The translations under genes were made by a program, and so were the position numbers. A DNA stretch of 64,000 nucleotides. Origin: Daphnia pulex. Taxonomy: Eukaryota; Arthropoda; Branchiopoda; Diplostraca; Daphniidae. Where the stretch lies: contig NC_060027.1 in the NCBI RefSeq assembly GCF_021134715.1, positions 3,100,001-3,164,000 on the forward strand, in the 5' to 3' direction. Shown here piece after piece: positions 20,929 to 34,140 of this stretch (positions are counted from its first letter, which is position 1; every line of letters begins with the position of its first letter). The notes beneath the pieces are model-generated. The model searched no databases, was not told the origin of the DNA, and worked only from the letters and a program-made list of their open reading frames with translations.

Positions 20929-23900
20929 GCTCACACTAGTGACGAGCGGGCGGGCGTTAGATTATTGCAGCATTCAAACCACGACCCGGTTGGGCGGGAT
21001 TCGACAACAAACCACATCCGCGCAGGCGGCGGAACAACAACAACAACGGACGTTCGGCATTATCGACGCCAGCCGCATGACACGGTGGTGTCTCTCTCTG
21101 GTCCGATAAGAGAAGAAATTGATAGTCGTTACAGCAGCCGGACCAAAACAATTGGCGAATTTTTAAATAACGCGGCACGTCCAAAGTCACAGAAAAACCA
21201 GACACCACCAGCCTGCAATAAAACAACCAGAGAGAGAAATTAGTTGACAACAAATTTTTTGACAGTTTCCAACTGAGAAAAGTTGTGATAATTAGTTGAT
21301 TTTCTGGGTTAGATAAGGAGACTTTCAACTGATTACATCGAAATGAGTCAGTGGGGGGAAAAGCCCCAGTAAACAAGTTGGAGGGATAACAACAACATTT
21401 GTTTTGTTAAAAATGGCCTGATGATATCTAATGTCGTGATCTGTGAAACTAATAACCACAAATATCTCTTTTCTGGTCCAATAGAAAAGTGGAGGGAGGT
21501 TTCTTCTTCTCACTTTTAACACACACAAAAACAAGTAAAACTACGACAACTGGTTGGCCAAAAAAATAAAATATCTATCGAGCTGTTTAGAAGCCTGTAA
21601 CCGTCTCGGCCGGTCGACCCAACTGGCCTGGATAAATTTCTTGATGACATCCCGTCTTTTCTTTCTCTTTTTTCAAGTCATGCCTTCGACACCGTTACAG
21701 TTCGTTTCGCATCTTGTGGAAAATACACAAAACGGGAATACAATTTCGCAATTTTTACTTCAAGGACTCTCCTTCTATTCCCGACAATCATTTTTCTAAA
21801 CTTATCTTGTCGTTTTTTGTTTTATCATTTTCTCAGTATGCCCTGCAACGCACATTGGTAGAAGGTCGACATCGCAGTTTCCCAGTTTAGTTTTTTTGTT
21901 GTTTGTGATAACAAACTTGCACTTTTCTAAACAATTTTGTTCCCAAGGAGACTTTTTTTTTCGTTCACAAAATGAAATCGGGAGGCGAAATTTTCTTGTC
22001 CGACTTGTTTTCTTTTCTCGTTGGCAATCGAATCAAATGGAAAATTTATTTTTTAAACTTTTATAAATTATTTGAGAATGAAACAAGGGCGACTTGAACG
22101 CGAGAGATGAGCCAGCAGAGCTCAAAAGGAAGAAGCAAAACACCACCGGGGGGGAATCAATGGCGTCTTTCTCTCTCTACTACGTCAGTGAGAAACACAC
22201 ACTAGCCACACACACACACACGAATAGAATCTTATTACCTTTCGAAGAACACTTGAAACAATTCAGTTGATACACTAGTATCCGATGCAATTGAATTCAC
22301 ACACACGAAATTATTGAGCAGATTTAATTCGACACGAGGCAAACTCGACAGCAGCACTTTTGCAAAAGGCACAAACGTAACACCACACACAGAAAACACA
22401 AACTTCGGCAGGTTCGGCACACACACCTGGCTTCTTACAAATGGTGGAATGTTGTCTGAGCTTGGGGAAGAGAGAGAGAGAGGCAAGCTATTGAGAAGCC
22501 CTGCCCTACCTGTCTAACTGTGCTTCAGGGCGGTTTGGAGGAGGAGGGGGGAGAAACAACGGGTGGAGAGGGGGGGAGACCAAACAACCTGTGCGTGTGT
22601 GTAGAGTCGAATTTCAATTTTTTGGGAAGCCGCTGGGGATTGATTGCAGCGCTCCTAGCAGAGAAAGGAACAACTAAGATGGTCATTTTGTTTTTTTAAT
22701 TTTTTCTCAAGGAAAAATGGAAATGATATCAACGGATCGTGTTCCACTATTGGTAATTAGTTCGTTTATGTAGAATTTGATATTAGTGAGTGAATACACA
22801 AATAGTATATACAGGGTAAAATTAAAGTTGAATGCAATTTTCATTTTATTTCATTTTAAATGAAATTCAAATCAAGTATTATTCATTCACGGCCGCAACG
22901 GTGTCGGCTTGAGGTTTTATTTAAATTGATGACGTGTTGGAAAGATCTTTCGAGACATACGTAGAGAAAAAACGTCCTCCACACTTGCATGTAGCAACTG
23001 GTTTTTCTTTTCCTTTCAAGAATTCGTCTGAGCCTTTTTTGCTTTTTGTCTAAACTCAGGGCGAGATTCCAAGTATTCGATGCTAATGACGAATTTCAAG
23101 GAAACAAATGTAGATGGCGTCCCTTGAAAAGTCTATCCCGAATTTTTCGTGCTACTCATGCCGCAACAACTTGTTGTAACATGGCCACACTACAAGAAAA
23201 AAAGACAAAAAAACCGGCTTTCCGTCGAGGAAGTGTTACGCACTGGCAAAAAGCAGCCAACCTGATTGGTTCAGACGTCCCAAGGGCTTCCATTCCCGTT
23301 TCGAGATATCGATTGGCTTTAATCGGAATCGAAGAAGTCAAAAATCGATTTCCAGATCAACGCCATCTAACGTTGATTTTAACAAGTTTTCACTTTGACT
23401 CATAGATGGCGTGGGAGTAAGCGATTGCCCGCAAAAATAGATCTCGTTTGAATTTGTTCATTTCTGGGCGGCAGTTCTGCGGTTTGATTCCTTTCTTTTT
23501 AATGCGTTTCCGTGTGGTACCTACTACCAACCGCAACACTTTGGAGTACACTGTAATGAGTTTGTATCAGGCACCACCTGGCGCTTCAGCGCTGGATGAC
23601 TAGCTCACATTTTTAATGAAAAAGAAAAGAAAAAGAAAAAAAAAAGTGTTTCTTCTATGTCGTCGTAGTAATTTTTGTTTTCTTCCCAAATGAAAAAAAA
23701 AAAAGACGTAACCGGCGCCAGATGGTCACGGAGAAACGACGGACGATGGCAGATACCAACAACTATTACGCACGAATGTATTACACACACGATGGCGCGC
23801 GCGTGCTCACGAAAAAGAAAAACAAACCAGGTAAAAAAAAATTGGGGAGGACGAAACACGAAACGAAAAAAAAGTGAAGTAGAGCATCGTATTTTTTTCT

Positions 23901-25557
23901 TTTCTTTTTTGAAAAAGTGAACTAGAATGCTAGACTGGCCGGGGAAGACGAGAGCTCGCAGAAATGTTTGTTTCATCCGACGAGTTACGAATAAATTCAA
24001 TCGACGACGTCCATCCAGCCCACAAGAGTCGACCGCAAATCAAACAAAAAGTAGAAACGTGGAATAAACAAAAAGGTAAATGAAACATAAAACATGAGGG
24101 GGGAAAATGAGCGAAAAAAAAAGAAGATGGACCACATTTTATCTCTCGGCTTATTTCTTTACTTTCCGATTGGCCGAATAAATAATTTGATCCTTGGTAG
24201 TATTATGCACAAGCCGGTCCGTCCTCAAAAATTGACTTTGTCTCTCTCATTCCATTTAGAGAAAGAAGAAGAAGATAGCGATGACAAGCGACACAAGGGA
24301 GACAAAAGAGACTAACCCACTTTGATTGAAATCCATCAAAATAGGCGAAACAAGAAATAAAAGAACTTGCTCAAGCAAAAGATTTTTATTGTTTCGTCGA
24401 GACTCTATCAAAGAATTCGCCTTCTTCTTCTTCCGTCTATAAGCTGTGGCTCTCAGATCGTGATGAACGCGTTCACCGCTCTGATAAAATGTTGATGTAC
24501 CCGGCGGTACCCAGTTGCTATAGTTTATACAGAGGAAATTATTCACGGAGAATGGAACAATAATCGTAACAATAATCCCGTTGTTTGGCTTATTATTCCA
24601 TTCAGATCTCTGGTCCCTTTTTTTTCTTTGGAATAGATAAAAGAATTGAGGTTTTAATCCGTGGAATGTAAAAGGAAGGCAGTAGGCCTAATAACCGCTT
24701 CGGGGACACACTTGTTGAGGTGTGTAACATAGCCCACAGTAGGCTACAGAACTCAATCAACATAGCTGTAGGAAATTGTTATTAATCTAGTACTATTGTG
24801 TATAGCGCCATATTTCTTCTATTTCAAAATGGGGGGGAGATGCGTCTCAAGGTTGTAGCGTGACTATTATACAGACTATATACGCAGCGGTGCCGTTTCT
24901 TTTTGTTTTTACGATATGATACTAGGTTGGCCGTTTATCTAGGAACTTTTTGGTTTAGTTATATAAGACGATGGCTATCGGGCGCCCTAGAAAAGAAAAA
25001 AAGAACTATTATAGGGGATCTACTTATTCTTACATTATCGTAACCATCTCACCGAGAAAAAAACAAGATGATCGGTGACGTCAATGCCAGAACCGTCATG
25101 CTCCCAATCGCCAACCTTCTTTTAAAAAAAATTGAAATACACTAAAAAGTTGTTTATTACGCAAATTTTACGAACAAATTGAAATCCCCCTAAAGTTAAG
25201 TTAAAATTTGAATAATCAAATTTTTTTAAATTGAATTTAAAAAATTAAATTCTCGAAAATGTTTGTATCGAATTGGGATGAACCAATTAAGAATAAATTG
25301 GTTTACAAAGAAGAACAAGACAGGAAAGAAAAAAAAAAAAAAAAACGAGTTATCCAAAACCTCAAAAATTATAGAATGAGGTGTACAAGAAAAACTGGTA
25401 ACCATCATCACACCACTGGGCGAATCATTTTCAAGACTATACAGTGTGTGTTGTTTCTTGCGTCTATGTGTATATACATCAGCGAAAAAATAGAAAAAAA
25501 AATAAACCGTTGCCGGCGTGCACTCATTCTCGCCCCGTCTATATAGTAAAGGAACAA

Positions 25558-25579
25558 CAGCAGCAGCAGCAGCAGCAGC
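25558..25579 (+). repeat. (CAG)7 microsatellite
   Basis: Seven uninterrupted CAG units inside non-coding sequence. Confidence 0.9.
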
Positions 25580-28500
25580 CAACACACAAACCGAAATGTA
25601 GGTCACTGGCCTGTTTTCCCGTTCCCCCCTTTTTTATATGTGTATATATACACACACACACCCGTTCTTATGGTGTTTGACTCCTTTAAGAAAAAAAAGG
25701 AGAACCAACCAAACCGCACACACACACACAGAAAATAAGGTGGGAGATCCCGATTGTGCGGGATCGACAATACTACAAAAAATTGTTGTTTTATTTCTTA
25801 GACACCGAGTGTGTTTTGTAAGAAATCAGCGATGGTAATTATTCAAATGGTTGGAAACAAACGTAACAAAAAAATTGCGCAACGTCAAATGACAAAATTT
25901 GGGAAAATCGCAATAACCCCGAAAAATGATTTCCTAACGATTGTGTATAACAGCCAGAATAATATACCGGTCCTGTCTATCGACATAAACCGAAGCTAAA
26001 AATGAAAAACAAGAATCGGGAATAGTCCAAGATTATGTCGAATCCCAAATAAAACAAGGACATCAGTAAAATTCTTCTTTTCCTGCATATTTTGATAAAA
26101 TTAAAAATAAACCCGTCCTTCTTAATAGCTTTAGCTAAGTAGTTTGCGGAGATGAGACTGGCTCATTGGATATGCAAAAATAATAATAACGGGAACCGGA
26201 TTAAAAATAAATTGAACATTTGTTTCTCTCTCTAGCTCCAAATGTCGGACGCTGGTCAAAATGATTTCAATTCGGAATGAACCAGCAGCAACAGAACGAA
26301 CCCAGTGACATTTTCTCTCTCTCTCGGAGAAGAAGAAAGAGGAGCATCATCATGTAATACAGCGTGACACACTTTGAAGGAAGAAGAAGAAGAAAATCCG
26401 CCCGTTCTTTTTTATTCTTTCACGCGCGCGCGTATTTCAGGGTGACCCCGATTCTCCACACACATTTTTATGATTTTCTCGTCGAAAAGTGTGTGTGTAT
26501 ACGGCTCGCATCTGTTATTACACATTTCTACGGACGTCATAATGTATTAGATATTTACTGTAGTTGGTTGTTGCTGCTCCGACTACAATAAATAAAATTT
26601 CCTCCAATGTTGGATTAATTTTCACAGGTCCCAAATAGGAGGATAGACATAAACCTTATTATTAATATCTCACAGAGGATCCATCCTCTTTCCCCCTTAA
26701 TCCGATCGTCTACCAGATGCGATGCACTCCGGCGGTGGTGGTGGATGCCAGCCGTCACATCGTTCTGATATGGAGGTCAACGCGATGTGGTGACAGGGTC
26801 GCTCATTTCGGTCACTATACACACACACATATAATCACATTGCCCTCAATTTTTTCGGGTTCCCCTATTTTTTGTGAATCTAAAAATCTAAACCCGAAAT
26901 GAATTTTGTCAAAAAACGGTGATGGCGCAAAAATTTTGTGTTTGTTTCCCGGATTCTTTTGTGTTACACACAAAAAAATATTAAAAAAACCCCGGACGGA
27001 TATGAAAAAAAAGAATTGCGGTCCGTCGGACGGTCTGGACTTGTCCGATTAAGGTCGAACCGTACAACTTCTGGGTCTCCTTCGGGATCCTGTCGTGTAT
27101 GTAGAGTTACCCTCATTTACAGTCGAGTCGAGTGTCTGTGCCAAGAAGAAGAAAAAAAGACCGGTAGCTGCGGATTTGTATTGGACGATGTAGTGTAGTA
27201 GTAGTAGTACTGCGGTTGGGAGAAAAAGAGGCGGATTGGCGCGGAGGAGGAGCCCGAACGAACGAACCATTTTCGGTTGTTTGCCTTATTGACGGAACGA
27301 GCCGCTTTGGTTCAGGCTCTGCTGCAGAGTCTCCTTCTATTCTGCGCCTTCCTTAGCTCAACTGGGTGGGTAGGTAGTAGGACCTCCTCTAGTATCTAGT
27401 AGTACGTTTCGCCCGCTTTTTTCTTTTTTCTTATTTTTATTTTTCCGAGCTGGGGCTGGTGGAGGAAGAAGAAGCAACGGCCAGGCTCAGTATCTTCGAC
27501 ACCTGTCTGACGGACGGTTCTAACGTCGCGATCCTCTGGTGCGGACCGGAGGTATACAAATCCCCCCACCCCAACATTAATTTCGGCCAACGCCAATTAC
27601 GACGAATAAAAGGATTTTCAAATGTTTTGACATCAAACACCAGAAATTTTCCTTTTTTTCCCAACCAAAGTGTTTTTATACCGAGTGCGCCAATTTCATT
27701 TTCGAAAAAAAACCAATTTGTTTGATTGAATTATTTTAAATGTCACGGATTAAGTGCGTGTGAGATACAACAACAAACTTGCAAGTGTGTCTGTGTGCCT
27801 TCTTTTGGATTATCAACCAGATGACTTGAATTACAAAAATTTTCTCGGTGAGTCTATCGTTCGTTCGTTCAAATTTCTTTGATTGAAATTACCAACCGGC
27901 GCAATTTGATTATTTCAAAGAAAATTAAAAAAATAAAAAGCTGAGAGATCCAGAAATGAGCCCAACCAAAAAATGTAATTCTTTTTTACTTCTTCTTCTT
28001 CTTCCACCTTTCCGCCCCAACCGACCCACCTTCTTCTTCTTCTTCCTTACTGCGTTTGTATCGTCTATACCTGAATAAGAGAGCCCGCGCCGCGAGTCGG
28101 GCGGGCGACTGACCTCATTTTCTATTTGGCTGCCTAGCAGCTACAAACTTCAAATAAGAAGAAGAAAAAAAAACTAACCAAGCCACCAGCCTTCTTTTCT
28201 AGTTTTGTGAGGAGAGAAAAGAACTAGACAGAACAAACCAGATTCTTCAGTTGTTCTCCTTTTTATGTTTGTCTTTCTTTCTCTCTTCGACAGAAACAAA
28301 ATTTTACCCGTTCGAGAAATTGGAAAAATTCGTTTCGAATTTGGCGCTCAAAATTCATCCAATAATTGAAATGACATTTTTGAAGTAATTCAAAAAAGTC
28401 ATTCACAAGTTTTTGTTATTTTTAGAAAAAAAGGGGGGGTGGGGAGGCTGGAAGGGGGGGTCAACCTCGAGGAACGTACCTGGTCTATCTTGTCTTAACC

Positions 28501-31500
28501 TCATTTTCACGGTTGCCATGCCAACAACCCCTTACACCGAGAAAGAAGAAAAAAGAACCCCCCTTTTTTTTCTTCCTCTACAATCGATTTCCGGGTTAAA
28601 AGGTCCAGCGCCCTTTATAATATTTACATACTACTACTCTCAAGGATTTAATTTTACTCCACCCTCCCATGTCCGAAAAAAAAAATCTACCGTGATCAGT
28701 TTCGGGAATTTTTCGCGACTCATTTCCTTTTTTTTGCGCATAAAAATTTAAAAAATGGAACGTCAGACAACAACAACAACCAAAAAAATGGGTAGTAACG
28801 TGCGTACACATTTTTTCGAATAGGAAATGTGGGACACGGCCTACCTTTTTTTTTTCCTCCTCCTCCTTCCTCCTCCTAATACCCCCGTTGGGTGAGACCA
28901 ACTTCTCTTAGTTGGTTGGTTCGGTTTTTCTTCTTCTTCTTCTTCTTTGGTGCCTCTTGGGCCTAACCTACTTTTGTTCCTCACCACCACCACACGACTC
29001 ACGGATTCAGGGGGCGGAGTCTGGTGGTTTTTATTTTATTTTTCAGGGGGGTCCTACACCGCGTTCTACTTGTAACATCAAAACAATAGAATCATCATGA
29101 AATGATTAGTCGCAGCCATTATTACCTTTTTCTTCTTTTTCTATTTCTGCTTCTTCTTGTCGCGTTTGATTTTTCCGGGGGGATTTTTATAACAGCGCCA
29201 TCTAAGACGACAGGCAATTGTAGTGGAAAAGACGCGATCCGGCCGGATGTGGACACACATACCAAGAAGAATAGGACAGCTCACACACACACACACACAC
29301 ACTGCCTAGAGCTTTACACACACGCAGACACAGCGCGTGTGTTGCGCAACGCTGGACTGGGGGCTTATAGGAAGTTGACCTACTTCTTGGTCTTCTTCTT
29401 CTTCTTGCCAGTGTGTGGTGCAATCTCTCCTCTTGAATACACAGACACACACCTCGAAGAGTGTAAATTTCCAAGCTTTCCGGTCCAGAAGAATCTTTCT
29501 TTTAATTCATCTAAAATAAATAAAAATTTCTTTTAGTTAAAAGAAAAGGAAAAGGAAAAAATAAAATGTTTTACCGTTAGTTCAAATTGGAGGACATTGC
29601 AGCAGCAGCTATCGACGTCTTATGCAATTCCGGACACGACGGAAGTTGTAGTTTTCGATGCTGTCGACATTCTCATTTAGTGACCTACATTTCAACACTT
29701 CCCCCTTCAAAAAAAAATGGACAGTATTACGCTACACAAAAAAATAATACATATTTAAAAAAATTCAGAAAATTTAATTTCGCTGGAAAGAAGAAGAAAA
29801 AAAAAGAGAAAATTTTTACGGGAAGAAAAAAAAAACCGCAAGGCGAAATTTTTTGAACGACGCCGAAAAGATAATAACAATAATAATAAAAAAATATTTT
29901 TTTTACAAGAAGAAAAAAAAAACCAGGGCGTACATACTAAAAGGAGAGACGGAAAAAGAAGAGGAAAGCAAAAGTGCAACGAACTGCACAACGCTTTGGC
30001 CTACATTTTCACCACCAGGCGAAAAAAAAAAAGCTGCTGCTGTGGGTGGTGGGTGGGTGGGTTGTGCGTGAGCGAATAGACAATTCTTCTCTCCCGTTTT
30101 TCGTGCGTTCGATGCGCAGTCGAACAAAAAAGAGCTCCGGGCGGAATTCTCTCTCTCTCCTGTGTGTGTGTGTCTGTGTTCGGACAATTAAACCTGGAGA
30201 CGATGACGATGTGCATCGCTGTGCTGCGTGTGTGTGTCTAACAAAAAAAAAATCACGTGACTACAAGAAGAGAAAAAACGAACATGATTCGACAACTTTT
30301 TTCAAAAAGAAAAATTGTCCAAATGAGGCCAATACAACGAGGCAAAAACGTGATGGACGTCCAACAACGTCCGTTTTTTATCTGCGTGCGTTCCACTTGC
30401 GTTTGGCCAATCCGACCGGAAGAAATTGAAAAGATTATTTTTTTTTCTTAATTTTCCCCCGCGAAATTTGAAAATTTTCTACTAACCAAACAAAACTAGG
30501 CTATGGGAGAGAAGGAAGTCTATGTGGTCAGACAACAACATTTCAGTCGTTGGCAAGGACGTCGTAGATCTTGGTTGGTAATAAATATGGCGACTCGACA
30601 ACGTCCGATACGGATCTAGCCAGAAAGAGAAAAATTCATTTTAAAAGGAAAGAAAAATAAACGGACATGTACTAATAATATAACGGTTCCTTTCCCCCAT
30701 CTATGGTCATATGTATATATATATATATCTTACCTACCTGTGATGAATTTTTCTTTCCTTTTCTTTATTTTTTTTCCCCCCTCATTCCTTAAACATCTAC
30801 ACAAGGGGGGAGGGGAGTGAGTCCGTTTCGTGACGCGCGTCGCCCGAAAGGCAAAAACGAGAGAGCAGCAGCGCCTCTCTCTGGTTCTGGTGACCCACTT
30901 CCCGGTTGTCGGGTTGACCTCAATTGCCAAATCCTTCCTCCTCCTACTTTTTTTTTTCTTTTTACCTTCCCACCCTTAAACCAGTGTGTCGACTCGTCGA
31001 CGACGACGGATGATAACGGAATTCATGTTTCAATTCCCAATCAACAATTTTGTTTCGATCGTTTCGCTCTCGTGATTCCGTCCAATAGGCAAAACTCTCC
31101 TTCCAGTTTTTTCTTCAACAACTTTGGCTAGTTATGCATATCTGGGTTGTTGTTGTTGTTGTTGCGACTGGTTCCTTCGTCACGCACAAACCAGAAATGA
31201 AAAGAACTTGTTGTGTGTGTGGATGGAACCTTCTTTTTTTTTTTTCGCTGGGCTGAAGGAAAGAAAAATAAAAAACACACCTGGAGGTGGTTAAATATTT
31301 TTTCCGACGAGTCCTACTTTTCTCTCTACACACATGGACCTGTTTTTCCTTCCTCCCCTGGGGCACTATACCTGGTAGTAGTACAGTCGTAGTAGTAGAG
31401 TGTGTGTGTTTCTCTCTCTCTACACACACACACATCCACCTGCAGCAAGGACGATGTTGGTCGAGTGCCCAGGAAGAAGAAGAAAGTCTCTCTCCGCTCT

Positions 31501-31787
31501 CTCGTTCACGCTGTTGGGTTGAGGAGGTTTCTGTGGTGAGAAAGGGGAACATTTCATGAAATGTGGACGAAGCCAAATGGGTTGTCCTCCTCCTCCCACT
31601 TCGGTCGGTGGGGGGGCTCTCCATCCGTCACGGGCGGATGGATATGCGACCTACATTTTTGGCAAACACATCACACATCGTGTTCGTTTATTATTTCTTG
31701 TTATATCCTATAGAAGAAGAATAATATTTCTTGTATCCAAAATAGTTTTGATTTGAATTTTTTGTTTCTTTTTTTTTTACTTTACAG

Positions 31788-32163
31788 ATTTGTTGATGAC
31801 ACGATTTTCCGTTCCATGTGCGTCGATTCTGATCCGCCGCCTGTGATTATGAAGGTGGCCCAGTGTTGTCCAGTAGCTCCAGCAACCATCCGGTGTTGCT
31901 GTAGCTAAAACTCCTCCCACCCAAAAATAAAAAGAACGAACGAAATTCTCGGGCGGAAAGTGACTTTTTCAGTGTTTGTGTTGGCCTGGGCGGAAGAAGA
32001 CAGAAATAAAAAAAATTAGAACAAAACAGCTCCTCAAAACATTTCCAAAGGTTCCAAACCATAAACGACGGCGAGTTCATCAGGAGCATCACCACTACTA
32101 CCACCACCTCTTGGTCCATCCGTTTGTTGGTCATTGGTCAGTAGTGGCAGCAGTTGCACCACA
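31788..32163 (+). promoter_or_regulatory. 5' leader of the zinc-finger gene with upstream ORFs
   Basis: A strong polypyrimidine tract and acceptor (TTTACTTTACAG) ends at 31787, so the coding exon probably begins at 31788 with about 376 bases of 5'UTR. It contains at least two upstream ORFs before the main ATG: 31795-31845 (ATGACACG..., 16 codons) and 31816-31908 (30 codons). Both terminate before 32164, consistent with translational damping. Confidence 0.5.
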
Positions 32164-34140
32164 ATGAAGCTGGAACCCCCCGTACCTGTTCCGGTCGACT
32201 CGATCCTCTCGTGGGGTTGCGGCGGAGGCGTAGGAGCAGACGACGACGACGACCTCCTCAACGGCAAGTTCAACTCGTGCGACATGGCCGACTCGACGAC
32301 CGGAAGCAGTTTGCACGATCACCTGCATCACCATCACAACAGCAATTCCCTCTCCGGCGGAGGCAGCGGAGGTGGGCAGCATCACAGCATGGTCGGAGGC
32401 AGTTCGGGTAACATGTTGAGTTGCGGAGGAGGCAGCAGCCTGGCAGGATCCGGCGGCCCCATCAATCAGAGCAATAAAGCCACCTTGCTCTCCCTGGACA
32501 ACCTGGACGGGCTCCTCCTGTCCGGCGCCACCGTCCTGACGACGCCAACGACGCCCGGACCCGGTCCTGGCGGAGGGCACAGCTTCGCAGAGTTGAAACC
32601 CTTGGCGCTTCCGCCATTCGAGTACGGAGGCGGCGGAAGTAACGGCGGCAACAATCTCTCCCTGGACGGCTCCCTAAACAGTTCCGGATCCAGTCACCAT
32701 CACCACATGGGAGGAGGAGGAGGGACGCGAACGATCCTGGACATTAACCTCAACCTGTACAAAGCCAGTCCGTCTGGCAACAACAATAATAACAATAATA
32801 ACAACAACAACAACAACAATAATAACAACAACAACAATTCGGGCAACAACCTCAACTACTACGGTGGCGGAGGCAGTGGTGAGCCCGTGTCGACGACCAC
32901 GTTGGTCAACGGCCTGGTCAGCGTCGGTGTAGTCAAGGCGGAAAGTATGGCCGACTACCTGATGAATCCGGAAATCGACGACATCGCCGCCATCATCGGC
33001 AACGCCATCGCCGACAGCACAGTGGCCTCGGCGTCGGCGTCCACGGGTGGCGTCGGAGTCGGTGGCGGCGGAATGGGCGGCGGAGGAGTGAGCAACGTGG
33101 CCGGCGTGGGTCTGGGCGGAGTTGAAAGCCTGGGCCCGGACATCCGCGATCCCTGGGCAGATATCGACGCCTGGATCGAGAGCGCCTGTTCCACCGTCTA
33201 CAAGCACGAGCCCATGCTGGAGAGTCCGGCCTCTTCGGTGACTTCGGGCACGTCGCATTCTTCACTGTCTTCCGTCAGTCCAGCATTCGCTCATCCATCG
33301 CAGCTTCCGCCCATGAGCTCCTTACAGCCGCAACAGCAGCCGCACAACAGCAGCTGTAGCGTCAGTTCCACCCTGCAGGCGCTCCTGAGTCAAGGAGCGG
33401 CGGCAGCCGGAAGCGTAGCCTTGGCTCACATGAGTCAAGATCCTTCCGGCGGCGGAGGCGGTCAGAACAACCTCTCGGTGAAAAGTGAGCCCTCCATGGA
33501 CATGCCCCTGCTGCAGCGGCGGTTGACGGCCGGCCGAGAACCGAACCTGAACAACAGCGGAGGTAACAACGGGCCCATGGGCGGATTCGTGTCTTGTTCC
33601 ATGGCTGGCTCATCCAACAAGGAGCTCCAGCAACTGCCACACACAACCTTCCACACGGGTCCCACTCTGAACCACGTGACGACGTCCCAGTTGCCCCATC
33701 TCGGCGGAGGTGGCGACTCGAGTGGATGTCACTCCAGCAGCTATCCAGCCACGGCCCGCCGGTCGACGGCTGTCAAGAGCAGCAGTAGCGGCTACAACAA
33801 CAAAGATTTAAGCGATCTCGACGATCCCATGAGCGGCGGAGGTGGAGGCAGTGGTGGGACGGGCGGTGGCGGATCGGGTGGTCGGTCCAAGCACAAGAAC
33901 CGCTCGGGCAAAGCCAAGATGACGACGGTGATGACGACAGACGGATCAGGAAAGGAGAAACCCGTTCACCGGTGCAATATCTGCAATCGGGGATTCCTCA
34001 ACAAGTCCAACATCAAGGTCCACCTTCGTACCCACACCGGAGAGAAGCCCTTCAAGTGTGACGCCTGCGCCAAGGCGTTCCGTCAGAAGGCCCACCTGTT
34101 GAAGCACATGCAGATCCACAAACGGATTACCAGAGACTGA
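32164..34140 (+). CDS. C2H2 zinc-finger transcription factor with two C-terminal fingers
   Basis: Single long exon of 658 codons. The true start is most likely ATG at 32164 (context ACCACAATGA, giving MKLEPPVPVPVDSILSW), because the open frame upstream of it begins at a TTG. The protein is mostly disordered: Gly/Ser-rich runs, an acidic DDDDD patch, His-rich clusters and 20 consecutive Asn at about residues 206-225. A conserved-looking island DIRDPWADIDAWIESACSTVYKHEP lies near residues 325-350. Two adjacent C2H2 fingers joined by the TGEKPF linker are at about residues 604-624 and 632-652 (CNICNRGFLNKSNIKVHLRTH; CDACAKAFRQKAHLLKHMQIH). The protein ends KRITRD. Two fingers with a TGEKP linker indicate sequence-specific DNA binding in the nucleus. 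I do not recognise the specific orthologue. Confidence 0.88.
   Translation: MKLEPPVPVPVDSILSWGCGGGVGADDDDDLLNGKFNSCDMADSTTGSSLHDHLHHHHNSNSLSGGGSGGGQHHSMVGGSSGNMLSCGGGSSLAGSGGPINQSNKATLLSLDNLDGLLLSGATVLTTPTTPGPGPGGGHSFAELKPLALPPFEYGGGGSNGGNNLSLDGSLNSSGSSHHHHMGGGGGTRTILDINLNLYKASPSGNNNNNNNNNNNNNNNNNNNNSGNNLNYYGGGGSGEPVSTTTLVNGLVSVGVVKAESMADYLMNPEIDDIAAIIGNAIADSTVASASASTGGVGVGGGGMGGGGVSNVAGVGLGGVESLGPDIRDPWADIDAWIESACSTVYKHEPMLESPASSVTSGTSHSSLSSVSPAFAHPSQLPPMSSLQPQQQPHNSSCSVSSTLQALLSQGAAAAGSVALAHMSQDPSGGGGGQNNLSVKSEPSMDMPLLQRRLTAGREPNLNNSGGNNGPMGGFVSCSMAGSSNKELQQLPHTTFHTGPTLNHVTTSQLPHLGGGGDSSGCHSSSYPATARRSTAVKSSSSGYNNKDLSDLDDPMSGGGGGSGGTGGGGSGGRSKHKNRSGKAKMTTVMTTDGSGKEKPVHRCNICNRGFLNKSNIKVHLRTHTGEKPFKCDACAKAFRQKAHLLKHMQIHKRITRD
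32779..32838 (+). repeat. Poly-asparagine tract (20 codons)
   Basis: Twenty consecutive AAC/AAT codons inside the zinc-finger gene. The mixed codons suggest an older tract kept at protein level rather than a fresh AAC slippage. Confidence 0.9.

Larger units (their letters stand above)
20769..31787. other. 11-kb non-coding, low-complexity region between divergent genes
   Basis: Lies between the FAM43 start and the zinc-finger gene's leader exon, so it should contain both regulatory regions and possibly 5'UTR exons. It is full of short tracts: (CA) near 20909 and 29280, (CAG) near 25558, many GAA/CTT runs, (GTAGTA) near 27189 and long homopurine stretches. A strong donor-like CTCG|GTGAGT near 27848 could end a non-coding first exon of the zinc-finger gene, but this is unproven. 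CTCF-like CGCCATCTA motifs cluster at 23.1-23.7 kb. No protein-coding gene recognised. Confidence 0.45.

Noticed and set aside
32134-32163. Earlier start for the zinc-finger protein at 32134
   Set aside because: The codon there is TTG, not ATG. The first in-frame ATG with a reasonable context is at 32164.
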